Assembly: GCA_963576725.1 (NCBI GenBank)
Contig: OY755252.1
Coordinates: 25,612,655 to 25,676,654 of the forward strand
Source: Azorinus chamasolen
Taxonomy: Eukaryota > Mollusca > Bivalvia > Cardiida > Solecurtidae
Length of the DNA: 64,000 bases
Direction: 5' to 3'
Of the stretch, positions 11,311 through 21,912 are shown in pieces. The notes below the pieces were generated by a model that made no database searches, was not told where the DNA came from, and was given only the letters and a program-made list of their open reading frames with translations. The stretch's first letter is position 1; every line of letters begins with the position of its first letter. Made by a program: the position numbers and the translations under genes.

Positions 11311-11424
11311 ATATAGTTTAAATAGTTTAAAACCACAAACAGTGCAGACCAGAGGGATTCTTAAGGAGACCACTGATAAGGGTCTACCCTGTTTGCATAG
11401 GACAAGTGTGACGGATGGTCAATC

Positions 11425-11548
11425 AGTGTGAATCACACAACCTAGGTAGGTCACATGACTCAAGGATATAGAACTTAAGGAGATCTAAATGTACATAACT
11501 CCTCGAGTAATGTGACCGACCTACGTCATGTGATTAGCACTGACTGGT
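11425..11548. repeat. Inverted repeat CACATGACtC / AATGTGACCGACCTACGTCATGTG
   Basis: CACACAACCTAGGTAGGTCACATGAC near 11,433 pairs imperfectly with ATGTGACCGACCTACGTCATGTGATT near 11,510. No coding content. Confidence 0.5.
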
Positions 11549-11707
11549 CATGTGTCACAAGGCAAGACAAGACCGTGCGATAGTCAAAATATCCCAAGTA
11601 AGTCAAAATCTGTTATACATTCAAATGCTCAAATACAGAATAAATTTATCTGAAAACAAATACCCTAATGTCCCTAAATTTGCTACAAAGTGTCTATTCC
11701 AGTCCTA

Positions 11708-11859
11708 TTATATAATCAATTCACGGTTTTCACTCTGACAGCTTGCTGTCGCTCTCCTCTTCCTACCGCCAACTCTGTCGCTTGCAGTACGTAGCCGTTC
11801 ACGTACAGTCACCTCCAATTCAACATTCGTTACCTCCCCTCTGCATCTCCTAATTGCCT
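11708..11859 (-). CDS. Terminal exon of a spliced gene carried by the 11.7-kb element
   Basis: On the minus strand a strong acceptor (TTTGTCTATTTTCAG) precedes position 11,859. The exon reads EAIRRCRGEVTNVELEVTVRERLRTASDRVGGRKRRATASC..., a charged, basic helical tail of about 50 residues that stops at 11,708. Similar basic ends follow the core of DUF4806 proteins, but that link is by resemblance only. The exon needs one base from the previous exon, whereas the exon at 18,757-18,872 ends on a codon boundary, so at least one exon between them is missing or not recognised. Confidence 0.45.
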
Positions 11860-11924
11860 CTGAAAATAGACAAAAAATTCAAATCAGCCATCACTATGAA
11901 CATTCATTGAAGGTTTTGATTACA

Positions 11925-12075
11925 AGTGGTAGCTTAAAGCAAGATGACAGTGAAACAGAAAGGTCCTATTTAAGGAGCTTTCTAATTTACTTTTATCTTG
12001 CTCTAGCAGAAACCTACCTTAAACCAGTTGAATATTGAGGAGATTTGTACTTTGGCTATGGAGGAAAGGGTTAAA
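11925..12075. mobile_element. Decayed type C hairpin MITE
   Basis: GTAGCTTAAAGCAAGATGACAGTGAAACAGAAAGG.CC pairs with the downstream GGAGCTTTCTAATTTACTTTTATCTTGCTC. The unit ends in GGAGGAAAGGGTTAAA at 12,059-12,074. Confidence 0.55.
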
Positions 12076-12477
12076 CAGTAAATATTTTACAACACTTTTT
12101 CAACAGAACATTATCTGTAGAATAAGGACTGAAAAGTGTATAAATTTTGTACCCAGGTAGCTCTTTGGCAATTACCTGCTGATACCTGGGCACCCGCCTT
12201 ACACCGATTATAGTATATTAAGATATAGATGTACCATAAATACAGGTTTTGTCACAAGTTGTTTTCTGAAATAAACAGTTCTTAAAATTTAGAAAAAATA
12301 TATTTGGCGAGTTAAATAACCCTTTTTCTAAACGAATTTGAGAAATGTTGATCTCGTGACAACTAGTGTCAGATCATAATTGAATGATCTTAAACATGTG
12401 TAAGATAAAGATATAGGCTGGGTCCTAGTAGTGGTTACCGTAGCATCCCCCCCTAGACTTTTTTTCATGGGTACCAA

Positions 12478-13890
12478 ATTGTTCGTTGGGGTCCTTAGAA
12501 CACATTTTGAGCATGCCCCCAAAAATAAGTTTGTCCCAGCTATGTTTTATTTAACGGTTTCCATGGTAACCCGAGGTAATTTTCGAAACTACCTTGGTTC
12601 AGAAAATGCGCCATAACTTTGTTTTTAGAAGCAATAGAAGGACAAAACAAGTACCAAAGTAAAGCAGAGACATATAGCTTGAATATGATATATGATTTTA
12701 TTAATATGCATAAATGCATTCTTATGAATATTAATGAGGAAGTAAAAAATGTGATTTTTTTAGAAAAAAGGAGTTTGTTGTTTAGTCTGAGAGGCTTATT
12801 AATGCACAGAAATTATTGAATTTAGGTTTAAGTTGTTCGTTGGAATCCTCAGAACACATTTTGAGTATTTCCCCAAATAATTTTGTCCCATCTATGTTTT
12901 ATTAAACGGTTTCCATGGTAACCCGAGGTGAATTCCGAAACATGCTTGGTTCAGAAAATACGTAATAACTTTGCTTTTAGAGGTAATAGAAGGACAAAAC
13001 AAGTACCAAAGTAAACCAGAGACATATAGCTTGAATATGGTATATGATTTAATTAATATTCATGAATGCATTCTTATGAATATTCATGAGAATGTAAAAA
13101 AATGCGTTTTTTAGAAAAAGGAGCTTGTTGTTTAGTCTGAGAGGCTTATTAATGCACACAAATTATTGAATTCAGGTTTAAATTGTTTGTTTGGTTCATC
13201 AGAAAACATTTTGAGCATTCCCCCAAAGTAATTTTGCCCCATCTATGTTTTATTGAACGGTTTCCATGGTAACGCGAGGAGGTAAATTTCGAAACATCAT
13301 TGGTTCAGAAAATGCATAATAACTTTGCTTTTAGAGGCAATAGAAGGACAAAACAAAAACCAAAGTAAAGCAGAGACATATATCTTGATTATGGTATATA
13401 ATTTTAATAATATTCATACATGATTGCTTATGAATATTAATGAGGAAGTATAAAATTCGCTTTTTAAGAAAAATGAGTTTTTTGTTTAGTCTTTGAGGCC
13501 TATTAATGCACAAAAATTATTGAATTCAGGTTTAAATTGTTCGTTGGGGTCCGCAGAACACCACTTGAGCATTCCCCAAAATAATTGTGTCCAAGCTATG
13601 TTTTTAACGGTTTCCATGGTAACCCGAGGTAAATTTCGAAACATCCATGGTTAAACAAATGCGTCATAACTTTGCTTTTAGAGGCGAAAGAAGGACAAAA
13701 CAAGAACCTGAATAAAGCAAAGACATATAACTTGAATATGATATGTAATTTAATTAATTTTCATAAATGTATTCTTATGAATATTAATGAGGAAGTAAAA
13801 CAATCCGATTTTTGTTTAGAAAAAAGGAGTTTATTGTTTAATCTGAGATGCCTATTAATAAACAAGAGTTATTGAATTCATGTTTGAATG
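12478..13890 (+). repeat. Left arm: four tandem 352-bp units with X-box-like palindromes
   Basis: Units start with TTGTTCGTTGG-like sequence at about 12,478, 12,832, 13,187 and 13,537. Each unit carries GGTTTCCATGGTAACCCGAGG (third unit ...GTAACGCGAGG), then AAAATGCATAATAACTTTGC, AATAGAAGGACAAAAC and ATTAATATTCAT motifs. Frames such as YSLNMIYDFINMHKCILMNINEE recur in every unit; they are repeat artefacts, not proteins. Confidence 0.85.
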
Positions 13891-14159
13891 TTTTCATGTG
13901 AAGGAAAATAAACCATCTTTGTTTCAGGTAATATTTCTATAAAGCATGCGTATTTCAGCTTATTTGCATATAATGTACGTATATGAATAAGCAATTTTCT
14001 ATGAGCATTGTATTTAGTATTATTTTGAGTATACGGTAAAATCTCGATTATTCGAATTTTCTTTATAGAAGCATTAAGACATGCATTAGAAGCTTTCTGC
14101 ATGACTTTCACCATGCATTAAGCTGTCACCTGTCTTAAATATCGATAATAATACGTACG

Positions 14160-15925
14160 TCAATGATAATACGTCAATGTTTGAAGCGAATCCCATCTGT
14201 TGGATGCAACTGCCGGTGCTAAAGAAGTGAATGAGAGAGAGAGAGAAAAAAAGAGAGAGAGAGAGAGAGGGGGAGGCCTAATGCCCGCCCCTGGGGCTGT
14301 CGGATCTGATAAAAAAAACCAAGGTCGATTTTCATTTGAAACCGGAGGCCTAAGAGATACCATGGGAACCCTTGTCCGTAAGAGTTTAGCGGACATGATC
14401 CACCAAGTTGCCGGGCTGGCACAAAAATCTTCGTCCAGGTCAGGCAAACGGGAAAGAAGTCCCGTGGAAGGAGAAATACTCCCTAGACTTAATTAGGTTC
14501 GGGAGGTCCACTTTTTCGACTGACACTAGCACGGAAGAGGATAGAGGACCCCTGTGAATAGGATTCGGGGGTCTAGGGCAGACAGAGGGTGGGATGATTC
14601 TAAAACAATCTTCACACGCATTCTCAATGGAAAATATTGATGTTCAGAATCATCTAAAGAAAAAGAGGACTAAGTCCGGTCTAAATCTGAGTGAGAGGCT
14701 TCCACAAAGTCTGATTCCTTTTAAAAATAGGACCATCCCTAGGAGCCATAATGGACAAAGTGTCTTCCTGCTCTCCCTCAGGATCCGCCCTGGTGAACGC
14801 CATGGATGGCAGCTCCCGGGAAGAGTGGGACCCGCCACAGACATAGAAGTGTGGACTATGGGTTCACGTGAGAGCTATTCTCCCTCTAAGTGAAGCTTGC
14901 TGGTTCCCAGAATGAGTGTCGGCTATCGAGAGGGACCAGCAGGCGAATCTGAGGAGGCAGAGCGATGTCTTCGCATAGAAGAGTAATGGTAAGACCTCGA
15001 TCTGCGATGAGAGCGGTGCGAGTTCCGGTTCGCATAAGAAGAATAAGAAGGTTTTTACGCCTCCTACGGGGTGGGTGGGATGGGGGCTGGGGAGTCCGAG
15101 GTGTACTCAGAAGATGAAGAGTAATTGCAGAGTCTAGACGACCAAGAACGTCTAGACTTAGCCAGAGCAGCTTCCTGTTGACTTTCACCACTGTAATGCG
15201 GTGTAGAGACAGAATGCCCTGTAGAAAAGATTGGATTGGTAGATTTACCGGTCCACTTCGGTATCCTGGTCCAAAGGACCAGACCGGGCCACCGGAGGAC
15301 CGTTGGAGAGCAAACTTAGGACACCGGGCCAAAGAATACACAGTGACATCTTTGGGCGGGGGCTCGGTAGACCGGTCTGCTGGTTATGTCATGAAACAGA
15401 AGCACTAACGCCGGGATACCGGGGACCGGTGACGGATAACTGGGCCTAGATTCAGCGGGACCAGGCAAAACTCTTCACACAACAAGCGGACCGGGAGACC
15501 TGGCAACAATAGTACCTGGGACCAGAACAAAGGGTACCATTCAAGTGGTAAACGGGGAACCCGCGCACGGGCCAGCAGTTAGGTGCCGATCTGCAACTAA
15601 CAACTGGGGAATCGACTGCACCACAGGGGCTATTGACGAAAGTGATTTTAAAGAAGAAGCAGGCTTATTCTGAGCTTTAGAGGACAGTGGTGTGTCTGTT
15701 GCGAGGGAGTCGCTGACTAAAGAGAAGAATACTTCTTCCGTCGGACAGCAAGCTCCCACGTCTCCCCTATCCAGTGGGATGAAATTGGACAGGGAGCTGA
15801 CGCGGAGCATCCGCAGCAGGCCAGACACACTTAATGAGTTGTCCAGCCTGTCGCGAAATGCTCGCAAGAAGCCTTGCGTTGCTCTGGCATGCTGTGGTAA
15901 ATAATCAAGCAAAAGCATAAGACAT
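14160..15925 (-). pseudogene. GC-rich degraded gag-like reading frame, minus strand
   Basis: This block is markedly more GC-rich than its surroundings. Reading the minus strand from about 15,918, the frame opens with LLDYLPQHARATQGFLRAFRDRLD. After several frame changes it passes a Ser/Arg/Tyr-rich stretch (about 15,000-15,120; RRSRSYHYSSMRRHRSASS in one frame). It later reaches DLDEDFCASPATWWIMSAKLLR near 14,440. An Arg/Ser-rich low-complexity middle between folded ends recalls gag-like ORF1 proteins of DIRS-type retroelements, but no RT or tyrosine recombinase is present and the assignment is tentative. A (GA)n run lies at 14,231-14,272. Confidence 0.35.
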
Positions 15926-16600
15926 CGCGAGTAAGTTAGAAGTCACGCAAGGCTAATATGGGTAAACATAAGCTGATGATTACAGTCGAGATGCTATATA
16001 TTTTCTATTGCATTGCAAAACACCCATAACAGTAATATTCTTCATAAAACATGCATGAGGCTCAATTCCTCTGCTATAATTTCTTACAAGAAATGTGTTG
16101 TTCACATACATGTATATTGCAATATAATAGAAAAATTACTTTCCTACAACAGTTTACATTCTCATTAATATTCATGATTTTGAAATAATATTCATTATCT
16201 ACATATTTATATACATGAACATCAATATCGCTGTTTCAGTCAGTATCAAGCTCTATACTGGTTAACTAAAATAATCTCAGATAAAAAGAACAGCTCATTC
16301 AAGTGTGTTTATTTTACATCTCATTAATATTCATAAATATGCATTAATATTCAAGAACCCAAAGTAATGACCTCTGCTCTTGTCAATGTTTGTTGTTCTG
16401 GTATTTTACGTAAAATAAGATATTAGAAAAGATAGTACACTCGAAACAATGCTAAATATAGGGCTTATGTTAAATTGCTTATTCATTTACGCACGTTATA
16501 TGCAAATTAGCTTAAATATACATGTTTTAGGAATATTACATGAACCAAAGATGTTTTCCTTTATTTGTATGTTGATATTAAAACATTTAAATCTGAATTC
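15926..16600. other. AT-rich filler inside the foldback element
   Basis: No gene or recognised repeat apart from ATTAATATTCAT strings shared with the arms. Confidence 0.4.
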
Positions 16601-18053
16601 AATAACTGCATTGTATTTGTATATTATTAGGCCTCTCAGACTAAAAACAAACTCGTCAAACTAAAAACGCATTTGTTACTTCCCCATTAATATTCATAAG
16701 AATGCATTATAAGAATGCATTATATGTATTAATAGAATTACATATCGTATTCAAGATATATGTTTCTACTTTACGTTGGTTCTTGTTTTGTCCTTCTATT
16801 GTCTCCAAAAGCAAAGTTATGAAGCATTTTCTTAATCAAGATAGTTTCGAAATTTACCTCGGGTTACCACGGAAACCGTTTAATAAAACAAAGCTGGGGC
16901 AAAAAGTGTTCTGATGACCCCAATGAACAATTTAAACCTGAATTCAATAATTTTTGTGCATTAACATGCCTCTAAGACTAAACAAAAAACTCATTTTTCT
17001 AAAAAAGCGGATTTTTATACTTCCTCATTAATATTCATGAGCAATTATATATGAATATTATTAAAATTATATATCATAATTAAGATATATGTCTCTGCTT
17101 TACTTTGGTTTTTGTTTTGTCCTTCTATTGCCTCTAAAAGCAAAGTTATTATGCATTTTCTGAACCAATGATGTTTCGAAATTTACCTCCTCGCGTTACC
17201 ATGGAAACCGTTCAATAAAACATAGATGGAACAAAATTACTTTGGGGGAATGCTCAAAATGTGTTCTGATGACCCAAACAAACAATTTAAACCTGAATTC
17301 AATACTTTGTGTGCATTAATAAGCCTATCAGACTAAACAACAAGCTCCATTTTCTAAAAAAACGCATTTTTTTACATTCTCATGAATATTCATAAGAATG
17401 CATTCATGAATATTAATTAAATCATATACCATATTCAAGCTATATGTCTCTGGTTTACTTTGGTACTTGTTTTGTCCTTCTATTACCTCTAAAAGCAAAG
17501 TTATTTTGCATTTTCTGAACCAAGCATGTTTCGAAATTTACCTCGGGTTACCATGGAAACCGTTTAATAAAACATAGATGGGACAAAATTATTTGGGGAA
17601 ATACCCAAAATGTGTTCTGAGGACTCCAACGAACAACTTAAGCCTAAATGCAATAATTTCTGTGCATTAATAAGCCTCTCAGACTAAACAACAAACTCCT
17701 TTTTTCTAAAAAAATCACATTTTTTACTTCCTCATTAATATTCATAAGAATGCATTTATGCATATTAATAAAATCATATATCATATTCAAGCTATATGTC
17801 TCTGCTTTACTTTGGTACTTGTTTTGTCCTTCTATTGCTTCTAAAAACAAAGTTATGGCGCATTTTCTGAACCAAGGTAGTTTCAAAAATTACCTCGGGT
17901 TACCATGGAAACCGTTAAATAAAACATAGCTGGGACAAACTTATTTTTGGGGGCATGCTCAAAATGTGTTCTAAGGACCCCAACGAACAATTTGGTACCC
18001 ATGAAAAAAAGTCTAGGGGGGGATGCTACGGTAACCACTACTAGGACCCAGCC
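16600..18053 (-). repeat. Right arm: inverted copy of the 352-bp unit array
   Basis: Reverse complement of the left arm. X-box-like sites read GGTTACCACGGAAACCG (about 16,862), CGTTACCATGGAAACCG (about 17,193), GGTTACCATGGAAACCG (about 17,547) and again near 17,898. The outermost unit matches the outermost left unit almost base for base. Confidence 0.85.
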
Positions 18054-18079
18054 TAATATCTTAAACAGTATTTCGAGCC

Positions 18080-18330
18080 TTAACCCTTTACTCCATAGAT
18101 ACTCATTTTAACACATTTAAGTTATTCCCCCAGTAAAGAAAAAAAGTTCTGCTTTATACAGTCATGAATATGCAACATAAGAAATGTTTCCTATATACTA
18201 GCAGATAGAAATTTAAAGCAGACTTAAAAGTAAAGCAGAATACTAAAGGGGCATTCTGCTTTACTTTCAGTCTGCTTCAAGCAACCATCTGTATTCAATA
18301 CTGAAAATAAGCTACGGAGGAAAGGGTTAA
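18080..18330. mobile_element. TTAA hairpin MITE, type C
   Basis: Starts TTAACCCTTTACTCCATAGAT and ends CTACGGAGGAAAGGGTTAA. The stem GCAGACTTAAAAGTAAAGCAGAAT pairs with ATTCTGCTTTACTTTCAGTCTGC around 18,222-18,283. A clean example of this family. Confidence 0.85.
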
Positions 18331-18756
18331 GACATGGAAAAGTATGAGAAAAATGTACATCTTTTCAGTTTCATTAATACTTCAAAATCCAAAACACGAG
18401 CAAAATCAAACAACTTATATCTAGATCTTTGTCACCGTTGAATATTGCCCGTTATCTATATATATAGCGACAGGTTGAAATATTCATCCCGAGATTTATC
18501 TCGGGGAAATGAATAGTCATATTTAAAGGGAACAAATCCATGTATTGCAATGAGGTTTGACTTGACGAGTTTTTGTTTCACCTTTTTTACACAAATTGAC
18601 TACTTTTCTGTGCATTGTTTGCATATTGGGTAGTAATTTTGTACACAGATACTTGCTAGTTTCTACCTGACCCTTTCTGTCCTACTCAGAATGCTGTTTT
18701 TGCTTTGGAAATCTTACAAAGATTGTTGGGGTATTGATATAATTAATTATTCTTAC

Positions 18757-18872
18757 CAGAGAAGAAAACATCTGCTTATCAGCTAAAAGGTTTTCTAGGG
18801 TTTTGAGATCCTCATGGCTGTTCAGTGGAAGCAAACTGGATACTTCCTCAGGCAAACTTCCCTTGGACATTT
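18757..18872 (-). CDS. Exon resembling the start of a DUF4806 domain
   Basis: On the minus strand an ATG at 18,870 opens MSKGSLPEEV, followed by LLPLNSHEDLKTLENLLADK and QMFSSL. A strong donor (CTCTG|GTAAGAA) follows at 18,756. The pattern PL-x-S-x-E-x-L-x-x-L-E-x-x-L closely recalls the opening of the eukaryotic DUF4806 domain, whose function is not known. The acceptor upstream (ATGACCAG) is weak, and a stop lies just before it in frame, so the exon either begins at 18,872 or at the ATG. The rest of the domain was not found. The gene lies wholly within the 11.7-kb element, on its minus strand. Confidence 0.45.
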
Positions 18873-19069
18873 CTGGTCATACATGCAGGCTGTTTGACAT
18901 TCCCTGCAACTCCTTATAAACAAGCTTGCCCTGTTGTTTCACCTGTGCCCCCTGATTTTCTCAAGAACTGTGATCAGCCTTATATGTCCCTGGCTAAAAA
19001 TCAAAACAAAATACATGTACATTATCTCAATGTACTTGAACCAATATTTTTCCATAAGTATGCAGTTAT

Positions 19070-19321
19070 TTAACCATATACTCCATAGATATTCCTTTCT
19101 AAGCCTTTCCAAACAGAGCAGACCAAGATCAGACGGCTCCTATAGGAATCGACCCGTCTGATCAGGCTCTACTCTGTTTGAATATGATATATTAATATAG
19201 ATCTGATTCTACAGTTTGTACTTTGGTGAAAATTTCATGTGTTTGTATGCCATTTTAATAATTAGCCTAATTAATACTAATACCATCATCATTTCTATCA
19301 TGAATATTTATGAAGGGTTAA
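19070..19321. mobile_element. TTAA hairpin MITE, type A (GAGCAGAC stem)
   Basis: TTAACCATATACTCCATAGA start and TATGAAGGGTTAA end. Stem: AAACAGAGCAGACCAAGATCAGACGG pairs with the segment CCGTCTGATCAGGCTCTACTCTGTTT at about 19,151-19,178. Confidence 0.8.
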
Positions 19322-19447
19322 AATACATATATCAGCTTCATTCCGCCTTCTGTTTTACCTCAAGCAAATATGTTTGTGATTCATATATGCCCCTGGATAG
19401 CAGCACAGCCACAGACAGATAGCAAAAGATGGACAGACAAACATACA

Positions 19448-19662
19448 TTAACCCTTTCGTTGCCAAACCCTGTCGTCTGCTAACTTTGTCGTCTGCTATA
19501 AAGTTTCATTCTTTTGATTTTCTTAATTTTTGTTTCAAAAACATAGTAACAGTAACAAACTGTTTGGATCCTGATGAGACGCCGAGTTACTCGGCGTCTC
19601 ATCCGGATCCAAACTGTTTGCATAGGTAATCACAGATCCGGCATTGGCAGCGAAAGGGTTAA
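19448..19662. mobile_element. TTAA hairpin MITE, type B (GGATCC stem)
   Basis: TTAACCCTTTCGTTGCCA start, TTGGCAGCGAAAGGGTTAA end, 17-18 bp inverted. Central stem at 19,559-19,619: GTTTGGATCCTGATGAGACG-CCGAGTTACTCGG-CGTCTCATCCGGATCCAAAC. The whole unit is an extended palindrome. Confidence 0.85.
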
Positions 19663-20144
19663 GGGCAAAACTAAGGGCAAAACCTATCTGGCCCAGAACC
19701 TCGATTCAGGGGGTATTAATAGTACATGTGTCACAAACAATGCTGATTGGTTGAAATTTGACGCTTATTTCTGTATGAATGTCGTTTGTTAAATCTAATC
19801 TTCTTCAAAGGACCACATTAAAATTGTTTTGTGTATATAAGTTGTTTTTCTTGGAAATAGATTAAACACATAAAGACAAATAAGGCATTGAAATAAATGA
19901 ATTCCTTTACTTAAATTTAGTATTCCATTCCCAGCAGGACGATGGTTGCCCTAGATCTAGAGAAGGTACAATTTTCTACTCGATGGGATTATCAAAATGT
20001 TATTCTAAACTGGATTTTGGTAAGGTTGCAATTATAAAGACGTCCTGATAATGCACAACTTTTTAACACCCCCGCCCTCACCGGTACAAAACTCTCTTCT
20101 AAAGTCTCTTAACTACATTACATTTGGATTTGTCATATATTTAC

Positions 20145-20352
20145 CATGGATAAATTCCGTTGGTGTCGAAGGCTGAGTACTGGTATGTCTTGGTGAGTGT
20201 GGATCTGGTGTTGGTGTGCTCATTGACGACTGCACGGTGTTACTAACTGGTAACACTTGAGTTGAAGTAAAAACTGGTTTGGGTGGTTTAGGTAACTTAG
20301 AGAGATTGTAGTTGATGTATCTTCATCATCAGAAGATGGGAAATGTATTTGC
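20145..20352 (-). pseudogene. Ser/Pro-rich exon of the carried gene, with a frameshift
   Basis: Minus-strand exon between a strong acceptor (GTTTTCTTTCAG) and a donor (CATG|GTAAAT). It reads FPSSDDEDTSTT, then after a one-base frame change KLPKPPKPVFTSTQVLP, then SSMSTPTPDPHSPRHTSTQ. This is a disordered Ser/Thr/Pro linker of the kind common ahead of a small C-terminal domain. It lies upstream of the DUF4806-like exon in the direction of transcription, so the two probably belong to one gene. The frameshift near 20,290 suggests the gene is decaying in this copy. Confidence 0.4.
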
Positions 20353-21620
20353 CTGAAAGAAAACAACAATATATTGAGATTAATGGAACAATTTTACACA
20401 TACTTGATTATAAAATGCAAATGCAAAGTTTGATGTCAATTGGTATAAAGAAATATAGAAGTAGATCTAGTTCGCATTACAAGATTTGTGCCACGTACAG
20501 ACCCCAAATACCCAAATTACATGGGCCCCGCCTAAACACTTACAGATATAATCCATTAGTGATTACTGTAAAAGAAGATAAATTTTTAATTAACATATTT
20601 TGTAACAACCTTTCCAAGTTCATAAATTATAAACGTGTTTTCACACTTTTGCAAACAGGGTAGTACCAGATCAGAGGGCTCCTATAGGATCCGTCCAATC
20701 AGGGTCTGCTATGTTTGCAAATGGAATTTGCTAGATTTGTTTCTTTACTTTCTAATTAAAGGGCTACAATGTTCCACATTCCATATTTCATATAAATTTG
20801 AACTATTATGTTAATGAATATATAGTAGGTATTGGAATTTGGAATAAAGGTAGAAGAGGGAAAGGATTAATCAATGCATGACACTATTCTTATTTGTCCG
20901 AATTTAGGTAGATCTATTTATTTATTTTGTCAGTTGCCACTAGGTCATATCAATAACAAATCATATGGGACATTCTATTCAATATATAGGGGTCTGATTT
21001 GACCCTGTCCGATTTGGTTTTGGTCCCGGAGTATAGGCTATACGACATAGACATAATCGGCATAGACACAGTATTTTCCAAGTCCTGAAACCTTTTTTCT
21101 AAACTTATGAAGCAAAAATTAATAAAATATCTAGATCTAGTCATTTATGATATTCATAATCTTGATTTTAAAAAATAATCCAGAGAAATTTCATCCATGA
21201 AAACAGAAGGCAAAGTCAAGTTAAATATCACTAATTCGCGAAAACCGGTTACAGAGTATATTCAAGAAAGCATATTATGGTCTTTAGCCAAGTCTTTTAA
21301 ATGAGATATTTTAAAATTAGAATCTATATACATTTTCTAAATAAAAATAGCATCTGATCATATCTTAAATATATCTATTATCATACAAAAACAGGAAAAG
21401 TTTCTACATACCCAGTGTTTAGTTGTTCAATTCAACTTCTTTTGCAGACGAACTCCAAAAGACCGCAGCGAATATTATTTATTTTTTTGCCAAGCTTTAA
21501 AAAATTATTCTGATAATGGCTAGCAAAAAAAAAATTACTTATTTTTCTCATGGAAATTAATACTGTTCAGTAAATTTATAAAGTTATTTTCTTTGATACA
21601 CTGAGTCCGTTCCTGATCGT
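20353..21620. other. AT-rich interior of the 11.7-kb element
   Basis: Holds a type A hairpin at about 20,648-20,712 (GCAAACAGGGTAGTACCAGATCAGAGGGCTCC and its partner) with an AAAGGATTAA end near 20,868. On the minus strand there is a possible 5' exon end with donor G|GTATGT near 21,411. No further protein is recognised. Confidence 0.4.
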
Positions 21621-21910
21621 CTTAACGTGACATCGGCCCAGCATCGGCCCGACGTACGTCTTCTTAAGAGAAACTAGGTCGGCACAACATCGGGCCGACG
21701 TCGTATGTTATCTGGCATATTTTTTTAATACAAGTGTCAACTTTTTTATCGGTACTTCGTCGGTTTGATATGGGTACATGGTAATTTTAAGTTTAACACA
21801 TATTATCAGCGTGGGAATGATATCGGCCCGTCGTCATGCCGATGTCGAGAATTGTTGCTGTCATTACGCTTATAGGCCGACATCGGCCCGATATAGGTGT
21901 GCTGGCTGGG
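21621..21910. repeat. Right subterminal region of the 11.7-kb element
   Basis: Contains GACATCGGCCC, GCATCGGCCCGACGTACG, CATCGGGCCGACGTCG, TATCGGCCCGTCG and CGACATCGGCCCGATAT motifs facing those at 10,244-10,545. It ends GTGCTGGCTGGG and is followed by the TA duplication. Confidence 0.75.
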
Positions 21911-21912
21911 TA

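Larger units (their letters stand above)
12416..18053. mobile_element. 5.6-kb foldback element nested in the 11.7-kb element
   Basis: Ends are GGCTGGGTCCTAGTAGTGG and its exact complement, flanked by TA on both sides (ATATA|GGCTGGG, CCCAGCC|TAATAT). The arms are about 1.45 kb each (12,416-13,890 and about 16,600-18,053), made of four tandem units of about 352 bp, and strongly alike. The middle contains a GC-rich pseudogene block (14,160-15,925) and AT-rich filler. No transposase was found, so the element seems non-autonomous. The TA duplication and the long internal-repeat arms are the main clues to its class. Confidence 0.8.
10244..21910. mobile_element. 11.67-kb TIR element inserted in the LINE (TA target duplication)
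   Basis: Left end CCCAGGCAGCAC and right end GTGCTGGCTGGG are inverted with one mismatch. After six unmatched bases a further TCGGGCCGA also matches. The LINE reads ...AATGCTAATA before it and TACCAACCCG after it; with one TA removed the ORF2 frame reads straight through as NANTNPKLS. A TA duplication is typical of Tc1/mariner and some other cut-and-paste superfamilies. No transposase was recognised. The interior holds exons of a spliced minus-strand gene, a nested 5.6-kb foldback element and several hairpin MITEs. Confidence 0.85.

Noticed and set aside
14200..14496. Plus-strand frame with Glu/Arg repeats
   Set aside because: Begins in a GA microsatellite; the minus strand gives the more protein-like reading.
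12619..17886. Repeated 60-80 codon frames (YSLNMIYDFINMHKCILMNIN type)
   Set aside because: Translations of the 352-bp foldback unit, found on both arms; not a protein family.
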